Below, in pieces: positions 43,431 through 56,200 of a DNA stretch of 64,000 nt (position 1 is the stretch's first letter; each line of letters starts with the position of its first letter). The stretch lies in contig CM066308.1 in the NCBI GenBank assembly GCA_033807695.1, positions 3,534,001 to 3,598,000 on the forward strand, given 5' to 3'. The position numbers were made by a program, and so were the translations under genes. The stretch comes from Daedaleopsis sinensis. Lineage: Eukaryota > Basidiomycota > Agaricomycetes > Polyporales > Polyporaceae. Below the pieces are notes generated by a model. That model ran no database searches. It was not told the origin of the DNA and worked only from the letters and a program-made list of their open reading frames with translations.

Positions 43431-44865
43431 TCAGACTTGTCCGCTCATCATGCACACCGTAGGTCAGTAATTAATTGTAAGAGCTATCTAGAACTCTTTT
43501 AGGTATTCCACGAAACCGCTCTCGGTCTGCCATTCTCAATGGATCGTAAGTCGTAAGTTTCCGAAACTTTAGGTCGAGTCGTTGGGACATTGTCGGCTGC
43601 AACCACACAAACATGCTTCAGGTCACGCAACCTGCATACATCTCCACTAGCATACCTCAAACTTCAAAGCGTCTTCGGCAGCTCGCTCTTCTTCCCAATT
43701 TTAGGACGACTGGCAATGGTATGATGACATCTGACTGCAGTGGTACACTTGAAGCTTTGCAAATTCTGATGCACTTGCACTTGCGCTTGCAGTGATATGG
43801 ACTCCGTGCTGGATAGGGACCCTAGGAACCACGTCGACAGGATCTTACTGCGATGATACAGAAGATCGCATGACCAACGTAAGTATTTCAGAGCGACCGG
43901 TGAGCATCATCATCACATTCGCTCAGACAAGCGCGTCGGCAATGACTCAAGAGAACATCAGAAAACCTTGCAATGGTTAACTGCACACGCGAGGTATCGT
44001 CACGGTTATCATAATTAAAATAGGCTGACAAGTGAAGGCTTCTCATAGCGGCCGTTGCGTTTCTCTCCACCTTCTTGCGCGCAGTCAGGCCGCAATATTC
44101 CGAGATATATCGAACGTAGTCAACAGTTGGTGTGAACACAGTACACCACTCCGCTGCATGGTCGCATGTGACGACGTTTGATCTGTCACCGGAAAATTCT
44201 TATCATCACGGATGACCCACCAGATGCTATGAAGCAACAGCCGTCCCTCAACCATGACCGTCCACTGGTCCATCACGATGCCTGAGCTCTGATATCGATA
44301 AGGACCCAACGGAGTCGGATATACCTGAAGCGAGGAACCATGGGCAAACCACGCGTAAAGCGTTGATATACTACGGGTAATAACTGTACTAGACTCGGAA
44401 GGGCTATAGCTTCGGATCTCTGTCCACATCGGTCAACGGTGCATCGTCTCCGCCTGTGAAACTCATCAAGCCTTAGGCCGAGAAAACTTCGCCCGCAAAG
44501 ATACTAGCACTGCCACGGTAACGTCACGCTCAATTGGGATAGCCCGAATGTGCTTCCAGAGGCTGAACGTTGAACCTGTGCAGATACTAATAGTACTAGG
44601 AGGTTGGAATGAGCGTGGACGTTGAATTAGGTTGACAGAGGCTGATCCGTAAAGTTCGTAAAGTTAGCACTGGGAGAGACTGTACAAATACTGATAGTAG
44701 GAGACCGAAAGGAGCGTGGACGTTGAGAACAGTGAGGAGATACTCCGCTGGGACCCGTGCTGGCAGTAGTGGTAATATCTGCGACCTGACGGCAACAGGT
44801 GACACAAGACTCATGAGGGTATTGGAACGAGTCGACTAACAAGACAGCCTCCCCCTCTTCGACTA
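43431..44865. other. Intergenic region, no supportable gene
   Basis: 1.4 kb. Frames such as 44085-44429 (minus) show no recognisable family. Near the right end there is a diverged tandem duplication (see 44583-44735). Confidence 0.45.
44583..44735 (+). repeat. Diverged tandem duplication, period about 103 bp
   Basis: ATACTAATAGTACTAGGAG...GAGCGTGGACGTTGA (from 44585) recurs as ATACTGATAGTAGGAGA...GAGCGTGGACGTTGA (from 44688) with scattered changes. Confidence 0.6.
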
Positions 44866-46724
44866 CTACGCCCCGTATTCCGGCGGAGGGACGTCCCGGT
44901 CGTACACCGTCGACGGAACCGCCCGCCGGTTGATCCTCTCAGCGATAGACTGCGCGAGCCGCTCGACGAGCACGCTCGAGTCGGTGCCCGCGCCGCCTCC
45001 AGCAGAGGACGCGACGGACCTCCCTACAGACGAAGATAGCGTAGTGTTGGTACGACTATGGATATGGCTATGACTGTCCGTGACGGCAGACTGCGAGAGC
45101 TCGCTGGCGTCCAGCGGCAGCTGGGGACGATGCCCGTGGAACGTGGGAGCGCGGGCGGGCGGCGTCGCTGTGCGGGAGCGTTTCTCCCCACTGCCGCCTT
45201 CGCCTGGAGAGGTACACCACATGCTCCCGGTCTGGACGGAGACGGCGTCGGCGTCGACGTTCGAGGGGTCGGAATGGGACTGGGCCATCGTGGCGCTGAC
45301 AAGTGGAGCAGCTTCGCGATGGACGCTGAGGAAGTTGCTGGGGGCGTCTGGCACCCTCCGACCCCGGCTGCGACGGAGGAACCACCAGGCGAGGGCTGCA
45401 ATGACAGCGAGGCCGATGATGCTGCCCATGACTGCGGCCGCAATCACTCCTGGGCCCGTATTGGACGACGCCTGCATCTCCGAGTCGGATGGCACATTTG
45501 CAGAGGTGGGGCTTCCCCCGGCGGGGCCTGAAGCGGACGCGGATGCCCCAGGGACGGCGGCTATGCTGTAGTAGCAACAGTTGCGTCAGGACTGGACAGC
45601 CAGCGAAAGAACGAAAACGCGGACCTGCTGCCGTTCGGCGTGAACACGACGGCGGAGCTGAACCGGAAGTCGGCCTGCGCGCCCTTCGCCGTCACGCTGA
45701 GGTCGTGTGTCGCGGACGCATCGAGCCCGTACTGATAGAAGAGCAGCGTGTTCCCGACGAGCCAGATCGTGCTCGAGTTGAAGTCTGTCGACGTGCCGTC
45801 AAGGGTCTGGCGACGGGGTCAGAGGATGGAAATCCTTAGGCTGGGCAATGAGGCGGGAGCTTACCACTGAGTAGATGCCGTTCCCCAATCTCGAGCGCCA
45901 TATAACGCGATGCCCGAGCCTTGGAACGACATCGAGAACGTGGCCGAGGATGCGGCTGTGGTCTTCCCGTAGAACGGCGAAGGGTTTTCCTTGCTGGGTA
46001 TCTGCCAGTCAGATGCCCAGTGCCAGTTGGTGTCATAGTGAAAAACGTCGGTGTTGGTAGCTTGGAAGAGGTTCCATTGGGGTGGACTATCATCGATCTA
46101 GGTGAGCACTACAGAAAGCTCCGGTTTTCCTCGAGTTGAGGGGATGAACAGTGACGTACGGGTCAGTGTCGGAGACTTCAGCCCGGTCGAACGAGATCCG
46201 GTTGGTGTCAGACACTTGGGTAGACATCTTGAGAGTGACAGTGTGCATCGTCCGCGATAGGGCATTGGTGCTGTGAAGCATTCCAACCGTGCTGCGGTGG
46301 TTCGTTGTCACATCATCGACGAGAACATCGTAGGGAGCGGTGGCGTTGCCAAACAATGCGACACCGGTGCCTGCACGCAATAGATGGACGAGTCGGTGAG
46401 AGCAGCCCTTGCAAGTATACGGTACGTCCGACTGGCGCTCTGGCTCACCGTAGAATTTGAAGGTCAACGATGCACCCGGGAAGGCGGTGATGTGAAGGGA
46501 GTAGCCGGTACCATCCAAGGCCGCACTGTCTTCAGGCATGAAGCCGATATCTGAGAACCAGGGTTGCCAACCGGTACTCGTCCGATCTCCGCTCCCACCG
46601 TCGCCTGTGCACATGATCAGAGCCATCTTCTTTTGGAAGAGGGAAGACTTGGGGTACCATAGGGACTGTAAGTGATGAAGGAGCTTGTGTCGTCGATAGT
46701 GAAGGTCCAGGGAGTGCTCTCCAT
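44866..46724 (-). CDS. Single-pass membrane protein with two extracellular beta-sandwich repeats, 1-nt frameshift
   Basis: Minus-strand exons 46724-46658, 46604-46449, 46370-46156, 46097-45865, 45806-45625 and 45565-44866, about 517 aa. The family is common in agaricomycetes and of unknown function. Two similar N-terminal modules are seen: TFTIDDTSSFITYSPYG...ASLTFKFYGTGVALFGN and IDDSPPQWNLF...FSMSFQGSGIALYGA. A membrane helix comes next (VIAAAVMGSIIGLAVIAALAWWFL) followed by basic RRSRGRR, then a Ser/Pro-rich cytosolic tail ending VPPPEYGA. No signal peptide is evident. Exon 4 is 233 nt where 234 is needed: near 45890, at a GGGG run, the frame must shift by one base to reach the GNGIYSV end of the module. 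Otherwise every junction fits. Either a real lesion or a homopolymer sequencing error. Confidence 0.7.
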
Positions 46725-47664
46725 GGTGGGAAAGGTTGCGGTTGGGGCGGGGGAGAAGAAGGACTATAAGCTCTCGTTGGCCCAGCGATAGTGGCTAGTC
46801 CTCGTGAGACCCGAGTGACAGAGAACATCGCTGGGTGTCCAGGGTGTGGTTTCTTTTTGATATTTGGGTCGCGTGGAGCTGTGCGCTTTATTGATGGTTG
46901 AGAGTTGCCAGCTCACGGTGACATCGATTAGTATATGAGCATGCGACTCGGAGGAGTTCAGCATACAAATTGAACAGGTCCATGACCCGAGCCTCATTAC
47001 AAAAGCCATCGGGTCCCCAACACTCCGACGCACCTCACATGAGTTAGACGATTGCCCTACCGTGGGCAGCGATGAGGGGGAGTTTGCGCGGTGAAACGAT
47101 CATGAATTGCATATTTAGCACAGCTGTCAAGATTGTCCACCACAATGGCACCAAATTCCATCCGCAATAGAGTGCGAAACTCCACCATCACGCCAGCCTC
47201 CAGAAGAGCCGCTAGCGCCACGTTAGGACCGTTAGTACTGGATTTTAGAGGCCACTTGCAATAGCGGCCATGTGTCCTGTGATGCCATGAACAGCTCTCA
47301 GTCAGCCAGAAAGAGAGATCGTCCCATAAGATGATGTATGTGGTAGACCTTCGGCAACAGCTTCGACTTCAAGTCGAGTCGGCTCAGGATAGTGATAGCA
47401 TCGATGATGAAAATCGCGGTGAAGGTTTGCGGCCGGACAAAGCATCGTGAACTTGATAAGTAGTCGTTAGCACAGCAAGTTAGGGTTAGGGGCAATCAGC
47501 TACCCGATTCAGTGCACAGTTTTCTTTGGATGAATACGGCCATCGTCAAGCTCAGGTTGTTCCCAAGTCTCAACGCACCATCGTCGCTTGCTATACCTCC
47601 CATCGTCTTCGCTCTTCGGACCTCGTAATCGACGTACAGCCCCCGTGTTCTCGCCGAGCTCACC
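46725..47664. other. Divergent intergenic region, no supportable gene
   Basis: 940 bp between the membrane-protein gene (minus) and the DUF2462-type gene (plus); contains both promoters. Only short frames with no motifs. Confidence 0.5.
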
Positions 47665-48420
47665 ATGGTCCAGGGCCAAACGAAGGGTCTCGCGAAGGGC
47701 AAGAACTCCGCCTCGGGCGCAAGACACGCCCAGAAGGCGGCATCTGCACCGAAGAAGGGCAAGCGGTACGTCGCACCCAAGAAACCTGTCCTAGTCAAAC
47801 AGGCTGCTATGCACAAGGTGAGCAACCCCGCGATCCGTCTGTCATCGAACGCCTAGATTGCGTTCTCTTGTCTTGTCTCCTTCCGAAGCCGCTCGGGACT
47901 TTTCCTCCCTCGTCCTTCTCCCCGTAGATCTGCAGCTCTCGAGGTATTCTTCTGCGGTCTTGGTATCCATTGAGCAGACGGCGGGCGGCGGTCTGCGACG
48001 CCAGCTCGAAAGCGGAGCCATAAGAAAGTCGTTCAATACAAATAGGCTTGACGTCATAACAAGGTCCGACTTCTGAGCTGGACTGAGCAATAATGGAATG
48101 TTTCGTATTTGCGAGGGCAGTGGCTAACGAATAATGCAACTCCCACAGGAATTGAGCGCAAAAATCAACAAGAGCATCGAACATCAACTCGCTACTGCCG
48201 CGTCCTCAGGGAAGCTGACCATCATGAAGAACGTCGCCATGGAAGGGTTCGTACCCAGATTTCGTTCCTCTCCATGTACAGGTCGGCTGACTGTCTATCT
48301 CTGTGCCATCTCTCCCCATCTGTGCCCACCCCTAAACTCAATCCCGCGTTGTCTCTGCAAATCCCTCACAGGACGTCGGCGGAGAAACCCAAAGGTCCTA
48401 TGAAGCCGAAGAAGTCGTGA
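47665..48420 (+). CDS. Small basic DUF2462/UPF0390-type protein
   Basis: Three exons, 47665-47817, 48149-48246 and 48372-48420, in frame, 99 aa. The family is recognised by the opening MVQGQTKGL, the Lys/Ala-rich middle (GARHAQKAASAPKKGKR, KPVLVKQAAMHK), ELSAKINKSIEHQL and SGKLTIMKNVAMEG. It is a small, very basic, probably nuclear or nucleolar protein of unknown function. The first intron is 331 bp, four to six times longer than most introns in the window; the second is 125 bp. Confidence 0.8.
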
Positions 48421-51135
48421 GGCGCGCGCTCCCCCTGATATTCTCGCTCCTGCCGCGGCAGCGAACACCTCCCTCCTGGCCAGCAAGGTTCCGATTTTGT
48501 AATCTGATGTCGAGCTCAGCTCCCGCCCGTCTTCTCCCTCCTGCGACCCTGGCTGCCCTGATCCTGATCCTGATCCTGCCCCGCGCTTCTCTCGCCCGTG
48601 GTTCCGATTCCGATCCTCGACGCGGCTGCTCGTCGGCGTGTTGCGGTTGTGTGGCAGACACTTAACGTTATTCCACATTCGCGTCCGTGTCCGTGTCCGT
48701 GTCCATGTCCTCGTCCGCATCCCGCATCCGCATCCACGGTGCGCCTGCGCCGTGTACACACGCGCGCGTACGCGAACACCCGCAAGCCAGCACCAAAACG
48801 TGGCCGTGGCGATCGGTCCCAGCGGTCTGCGGTCGGTACGCATATCCGCGCGTGTATGGGAGGAAAGTCGAAACCAAGGGAACGAGCGCAGACGAGGGGG
48901 GCCGGGGGAACATTCACCACGTCTGCTCGCGGGAGGCCGGCCGCGGACCGTGTACGTACGTACGTGTGTATGTATGTACGTCGGGACACCGCCGTGCTCT
49001 TGACGTTCTCATATCCGATAACCTCTGCGAACCTCCCGCCGCCGCCGTGGCCCTTGGCGCCCTGATGTTACCGTTGCCGTCGTCGTTGGGCCCGATGGCG
49101 TACGTACGACCATGACATATGGCACGGGCACTGGCTGGCACTGGCTGGACGGACACTGGCATTGGCACTGGCGATGATGTCCTCCGCGGACACCTTGGCC
49201 AACTCCGTGGGCATGGCACGTTGACGTATCAGAGAGTCAGAGTCAGAGAGCGCGCCCGTCTTGTCAAGTTGGCCTTGTCTTTTGGCTTGTCCGTGCACCC
49301 GGCAGACCGACGCCGTAACGTTAAACCTCGTTCTGGCGTGCTGCGCCCACGTCGTACGCCGCACGGGTACTGTGCCAACCTCCCGGTATGGACGTGAATA
49401 TGATTGTTCTGATTGTCTCACCCCCGACATTCCGGAGCCTCACATTGGGTACCTACACTACCGTGGGCCTGAGACGCTGCACGGTCGTGCGTACTGTGCA
49501 ATGCGTCTCGACGCACCGTGACATTGACAAGGGCTCAGCTACTGATTTGCCTTGGGTGATTCTCCACGCTGTGAGTTCTGCTACACTGTACCGTGCCGAC
49601 CACCGAAATCAAGGAGTCTGAAGCCAGAGCTATCGCGTGCTCGCGTTCCGACCTGGTCACCTCCGAGCGTGCATATAGTCGGACAGCGATCAATGTCATA
49701 ATCTAACTGCACGACATATAACGCCAGCTGCAAACGCGCGGGCCCATTTAAGTAACTCGTCAACGCCTTAATGTAGATGTACTCGAGTACAGAAAATTAT
49801 GTACTTCTATGTGCTACTAAAGTCGATGCGATGGATGCAGGCTGGAGTGAGAATCTAAACATCATACGGCTACGAAAGAGAACGATGTATACCAGATGTA
49901 TACCGTCACCCACAAGAGCTGCTGCAAACGTCGAATTCAGACCCATATGCTCGAGGAGAAACGGACTGCATGGCAGACAGACAGTGTATATGCATGACAT
50001 GGGCACGCGGCTGGTGCGAGAAATGGACAATGGACATGTGGTAGAGGTGCTACGAGCGGCGGACTCAGACTATGCAGTGCGGCGGATCTGGACGGGGGTC
50101 CCGGGGAGACAGGAGACGGGAGGCGGAAGGCGGGGAGTAGGAAGGGGACGAGTGACGAGTGACGAAGAGGGACCGGGAAGGGGGAAGGGGGAGGAGAGCA
50201 GCATGCATATACGCTGATCGAATGTCGAACAGCGACTGTCATGCGGCGGTTCCAGAATCCACTAGGCACTGAAGCCGGTGCTCGAGCCGTGTGCGCGGTC
50301 GAGGACGGCGCGGGGACAGAGACATATGCAGCGTGAAGAGGGGACGAGAATAAGAACGGCGGGGAGGTAGACATGAATGTGAACGGGGGGACGGGGGGAC
50401 GGGGGATGGGGAAGAGGGGTGGGGAATGAGAGATTGGGAGGAGGGGTGCATTCGATAACGGAGCTAGGATACTGGAGGAGGGAGTAATCGGTATATCATG
50501 CATGAAGACGTGGACATGAACGTGAACGTGAACGTAAACGATGATGGACATGAACGCGCCCGGCGACGGCGCACTATGTATACGATGTACACGCCCGGGG
50601 TCTGGATATGGATACGGAACGAGAACGGCGATGGCGATGATGGGAGAGGCAGGGGAACGGGGAGATGCAGGAGAGCGGGGGGCCGAGAATGAGAGTGAAC
50701 GATACTGGCGATGAGCGTGCTGCAGAATAAGGGAATGGGAATGGGGATGGGGATGGGGGAACGGGGAATGATTGCATGCATGATGAGGGATGGATCGATG
50801 ATGTATGTGGATGACGATGAGACAAGTCCATGTGCAAGAACAACGATGACTACGACGACGACGATGAGAGCCCAACACGACATGAGAGTTCAGAGAGAGA
50901 GTACACTGCGGAGAATCCATGCTTTTGCGTCGTACAAACCTTTACTCCCGCCCCGGGTGCCCGGCGCGACGCGCGACGCGCCCGCGTCCAGATGGGCACC
51001 GAGAGCCGGAGAGCGTTCCAGGGGCCCACTCACGCAGCACCGGCCCTGGCGAACGCGAACGGGAACCATAACGGGAGCCATAACGGGAGCCGGGACGAGA
51101 ACGAAAACGGCGGACCGAGTGCGGGGGGCGGACGC
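48421..51135. other. Low-complexity, GC-rich convergent interval, no supportable gene
   Basis: 2.7 kb between the convergent DUF2462-type and CENP-B-type genes. It contains hexamer runs of CGTGTC (about 48684-48710), GTAC/GTAT runs (about 48953-48982), GGCACT-rich repeats (about 49122-49170), and long purine-rich tracts with G runs (about 50380-50420 and 50731-50760). A 327-codon minus-strand frame at 49937-50920 is Pro/His/Ser-rich and is a by-product of these repeats. Confidence 0.55.
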
Positions 51136-53202
51136 CTACGCCTTGGTGTGGGGCGTGCCGCTGAAAGTACGGCGCGCCATCTTGCCGAACACCTTGTACT
51201 TGATGCCCATCAGGAACTTGTAGTCGTCGTCGTCGAGGACGGCCTCGTTCCCGTTCTGCTCGATGTACAGGATGACCTTGTCGAGCGCCATCTCCGCCTC
51301 GGCGAGCGTCGGCGCCGTCTGTTCGGGCATCACCTCGGGCATGACGGGCATAACGTACACCTGCTCGCCGCTCTCCTCGTCGCGGATCGCGATCGGCTGC
51401 GCCTCCAGCATGGGGGGCCCGAGCTCGGCCTGCTCGGCATCGTGCTGGGACTGGGACTGGGGCGGGTACTCGATGTGCTGCGGCTGCTCGGGGGAGTAGT
51501 ACGCCTCGGACGCGTTCGAGGGCTCTCCTTGGGTGGGAGCCTCCTCGTGCATTTGGGGCCACGCCTGTTGTAGCGAGAGGGGCGGAGGGTGCATGGCAGA
51601 TGCGCCCGTGGACATCCCGTCTTGCTCGCGACCGTCTTCCTCCTCGGACTTGTGTCCTATGTCGTGATCGCCGTGTCCGTGTCCGTGTCCGTCCCCGTGC
51701 CCGTGCGAGGACTCCTCCATAGGCATGGGCACAGGCGTCGGCGAGTAGTGGCGAATGACGTAGGGCGCACTAGGGGTACGCGCATTCGGGTCGGTGGGTG
51801 GAATGAAGTCCATGCCGCACGCGCGGTATTTTGCGTCCTCGTACCCGTTGCCGTGCCACACGCCCCGCCGGATGCCGTGTCGGTGCTTGAAGTTCTCGAG
51901 CCAGCCGGAGCTCGCCTTGAACTTTTCGGGGGTGTAGCCCATCTCGTCCCCGAACTCGCGTGCCTTCTGGCGGAGGACCGAGTCCGTGAGGGTCTTGCCA
52001 GCCTTGGAGGCGAGCTTGACCCATTCCTCGAGCCGGCGCTCCAGCGACGGGAACTTGGACGGCCTAGGGCGGAAATGAGCGTGAGCGGAGGAACGACGCG
52101 TGAAGAGCACGGGGCGGACGATACCTGAGCTTGGCCACGAGCACCTTCTCCTCAGGCGATACGTGCAGCCACCGGGCTTTCTGCTTCAAGATCTTGCTGA
52201 CCGTGCTACGTTCGACACCGAAGTGGGCAGCGATGTCCTCCTGCTTCGTGCCGGGATGCGTTTGCGCATATTGGCAGATGTGGAAGCGGTCGACGTTCCA
52301 TAGTCGCTTCTTCTTGGTGACTTCTTTCCGAAGGAGGTGTGTAGAGGAAGGGAACCCCTCCTGGCATGCAGGGACCGGGACAGACGCCGAAGATGAGACA
52401 GTGAGAACGGACGCGACGCTGAGCGCAGGTGAGGCAGAGCGAGGGTTGGACGAAGCAGAACCGGCCGAGCCGGAGGCAGAACGTGACGCAGGGGGGTAGT
52501 AGACACGCCACTCGTAATTCTCTCCCCCGCGCCTCTTGGCCAAACCCTCGAGGAAGGGGTCCGGATTCGAGAGAGAAACATCGTCAGGTACATCACCAGT
52601 GAGGGTGTATATTGTCTGAGGTGTGGGGGTGGGGGGACGGGAGGCTTGAGGAACGTATGAAGACGGATTTTGGGTGTGCTGCGCGCATATAGGCAGGGTT
52701 TAGCAGACGATGAAGGGAAAAGGGCAAAGAGAAGACGCACATCATACGACTGAGAGATCGCAGGATAGTCTGGGAGCTCTCCGTGACTCTGGACCCTCTC
52801 CGGGAGCCTGACGCGACGGGTGCGGAGGCCTCTGTCTGGGCCGATGCTGCTGTCGATTTGGGGGGAGTCGAAGGATATGGAGTGAGAGGACGGGCCAGGA
52901 TCTCCCGCGGACGATGGGGGGTGATTGGAGTAGGCATCGGGTGCATGGCGGGACATGAAAGACTGCTGTGCGGCATAGTCGGGGAGATGGTTGGTGAGAT
53001 GGTCCTGAGGGTGCTGGATGAGCGGCTGCATCTGTGAGGACATGGACTGGGAGTGCGAGGGAGAATGGTGGCTTTGTCGCCAGGACATGTCTGGAGTGAA
53101 GGACGGATGGGGGTGGGACGAGTCAGGGATCGAGTGTGGCTGGGCGAGGGAGAGGTGTTGATACACGAGGCCGGAAACAGAATAGTGGGCCGGCGTGGAC
53201 AT
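51136..53202 (-). CDS. CENP-B-type HTH DNA-binding protein
   Basis: Three minus-strand exons, 53202-52741, 52678-52125 and 52063-51136, introns 62 and 61 bp, 647 aa, frame kept. The N-terminal about 220 residues are disordered (His/Ser/Pro). A first HTH of the CENP-B N-terminal/psq kind follows (about 280-335: ICQYAQTHPGTKQEDIAAHF, VERSTVSKILKQKARW), and then a Tc5/CENP-B second HTH (about 340-410: FPSLERRLEEWV, SDxVLRQKAREFGDEM-like, SSGWLENFKHRHGIRRG). These domains bind DNA in pogo-family transposases and in CENP-B or Abp1-like host proteins. The DDE transposase core is absent; the rest is a low-complexity tail with a His-Gly run (about 51665-51705) and an acidic patch. I infer a host gene derived from a transposase; centromere binding is not shown. 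Confidence 0.85.
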
Positions 53203-56200
53203 GGTGCAGGACAGTCGTGCTCAGCATCCGCTGCAAGCGCGGGTCGTCGTGACTGTCGTTTGGTGGCTGGAGGACGCCTGAGGGGGGCTGGAGGACGTCG
53301 GCCGCGATGGTGACCGTCCGGGAGAGAGACGGGCGGCGAGGACGAGCTGCTCGCCTTTTTGACGTCTGCAATTTCCCAATCCGCCACCTCCACCTTCGGC
53401 TCTCTCTCCGGCCCACCTGCAGATCCCCCCCGATGTCGCCTATTCTGAACACCGTTCACACCCTCCAAACGCCCTCCCACCTCCGACTCCCCTTCATCTC
53501 AGCACTTACTCTCTCGCGCGGGAACGACGCCCCGTACATCGCTCTCATCAACACGCGTCTGCTCTGCAATTAACCCATTCGTATAAGGTTACCAGGTTCC
53601 TCAGCCGACACCAATCCGACATGTACCCAGCCCGACGCAGGCCCACGACACCCCCCCTCCGTCTCTCGCCGGTGCTCTGAGTGACTTATCGGCCAGACAT
53701 TGTTCTCTCGTGCCGGCACGAGGAGCACGCGCCCGCTGCGCTGGCGGCCAGAAGACATCATCCGCTGCGTTCGCGGAGAGAAGGTCGTTCATTCCCATCG
53801 AGCGTGACTCCGCCCAGATTGAATAGCAATCTCTGTCCGTTAGCGGTGCTAATCCGTCCGAGACCCGTCGCGCTGGGTCGGGCAGTCGAACCCAGGGCGA
53901 ACGAGCGCGAGCTTGGGGCGGACGAGAAGACGCGACGAATGTGCCGCGGTCCGGGTGTACTCAATGGCGAACACATGTCCACCGTGCTTCGGTCTAATCG
54001 CGCGAGCCACTCTCATCTCCGGTCTCCTCTTCCCCTCCTCCCCTCATTCGCTCCCCCATGAATTTCCTCCGCGTCTGTCCTTGCCAGCCCCCAATCAGCG
54101 GCGGACGCCCATGAGCGACGAGGTCTGGTCTAGCTCCCATACCGAATATGGCCCGCTTGACGACTATCCTGCGCGGGCGCGCCCGCAGCCAGCAGCCCGC
54201 CTCATGCGGTTTATCGACCTTCTACCGCCTGAGCTCGTTCCTACCCATCTCTTCCCCCGTCTATATGCCCCGTGCTGCTCTCTGTCTCAGAATCCTGCCT
54301 GTCCCTCGTGCTTGCGTTCTAGCTCACAACGCGACTGCCTGCGCACACAGCGGTCCTCGGCCTCGTTGGTATATGCGCATCCGTACACGTATCCGGGACT
54401 CGAACAGGGCCCGTGCGACATGGAAGGCCGAGCACGGATATTCCTAGCCACGCCCGGCGTCTCTCCCCTCTGCTTCTCCATCCAGCTGGACGGTACTCGT
54501 GAACTCTATTCGCCGGCGACGTCCGAGATCTGAGGACATGCCGAAATCGATCAAACCTTAGATTTCCGCCGTGAACCTACGGCGGTGGTCCTCCTCCCAG
54601 TCCAGTTCCCAAAATAGGGCGCGAGTCTGAAGCTCAAGCGTTAAGGTGCGTTGTCCGGCCATCGTTGCTCCCCGCCCCCTCCTCGTTCTCATCTTCTCGC
54701 CAAGGTGGGAGCTCGTCGCGCCGGCCACCATCTTTGTCTTCACCCGCGGCTCCGTCCTCTCCGCGACCAGCGACCGCGGTCCGTCAGAAGCCCGACGACG
54801 ACGTCAGGGCCCTCCCACGCGCACCCCCGCTCGTCCGCGCAGGCACCCCGTCTTGGCTCATGTCCGTGTCCACGTTCATGTCCATCAGCGCGCGAACACC
54901 GCCGTGCGCCGCTATTCGCCTTCGATTTTCTGACATTGCATTCTTCGACAGACATCGACATGAGACGGGACCTGTGCGAGACGCTGAGTCTCGTGCCCTG
55001 CCCCCCCTCCTGGGATCCGGGCTCGGACTCGGACCGTCCTATCGATATGTCGCATCGACGAAGCAACAGCGAAGGATATCGCAACGAACAGACTTGGAGG
55101 TTCGCACCGCACGCGCTGGGCTCATCCTGCGCTCCCACAAGAGTGCGAACCCATGACACACGATAGCTTGCGCTGACGTCCACCGGTGCTGAACTATGGC
55201 CATATACCGCCGGCGATCGCAGACGCATAAACCGCACCCGAACCCGTCTTCCCTGCGCTTGCCAGGCTTATCCCCTCGGCGCTGGACGCGGCGGCGTTTA
55301 CGTCTCGGTTTTCCTGTACACAGCGGGGCGGCGGACGGGTATGTACGTGCGTGTATCCATGCGGTTTGCGGTTGCGACTGTCGCTTGCGCACAATGCTGG
55401 CGACGGCCACTGGCGCCAGTCCGGGCGAGTAGGGTTACAGCGTTGTCCCGTCCGAAATCGTCAGGCCGGGCACGGACGCGTCAGGAACCCCGTTTGTGTC
55501 GCCGGCCACGCCGCAGTGTGTGCGTGGCTGGCGTGCTGCATGCCATTGCGAGGGGCGAGACGATCCCGCCACACTTCCTCGACAGCTCTGGGAACCGCGC
55601 ATCATGCGATCCGCACTCGCTCGCCGCTCCTGGCCATCGTCTCTCCCCGAACGGCGGCGTCCACAGCTCGCGGAGTGCAGTACTGTGGGTGGCCTCTGCC
55701 AGTCCTCCGCCCTCTCTCTCTACTTCTTTCCCTCCTTCTCTTCTCTTATCCCCGCGCACCCCACCCCACCCAGGCCGGCGCCGGTTCGAGCACAGAGGCC
55801 GCCTTTCGCGGACGATCGACACGGCCGATCTGCTCATGTCCGAGGCCGTACGCCCAAAGCGGGCAGTCGTCCGCACCCTCAACGCCGTCTGCCCTGCGCC
55901 CGCGGCTCCCGGCGCCATGGTATGGAGCCCCTCGCCGCGTGCCCGGGCCCCATCCTAGCTGCAGCTGCCAGCGGGCCCAGCGGCAACGCCCCGAGTCCCA
56001 AACCCCACCCCGGCGTTTGCCAGCGCTCTCCCTTAGTGGGCGCTCCACTAGCCCTTCGTCTTGACGCCTCCCTACCTCTGTGCGTCCGCGTCGGCGATGT
56101 CCCCTGCATCCAGGTCGTTACAGAGTACTGCGCGCACCGTGTACTCGCCGTGCAATGACCGTTCGCCGTCACCTCATCCCATCGCTATCGCCTGAGAGGA

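Noticed and set aside
49937..50920. 327-codon minus-strand frame, Pro/His/Ser-rich
   Set aside because: Composition is explained by purine/pyrimidine-biased repeats; no domain, start context or splice structure.
54390..54412. B-box-like TGTTCGAGTCC on the minus strand
   Set aside because: No matching A-box at proper distance and no tRNA fold.
53913..54533. 206-codon plus-strand frame with an F-box-like phrase (DLLPPELVP)
   Set aside because: Single short phrase, no conserved continuation, weak start context; not enough for a gene call.
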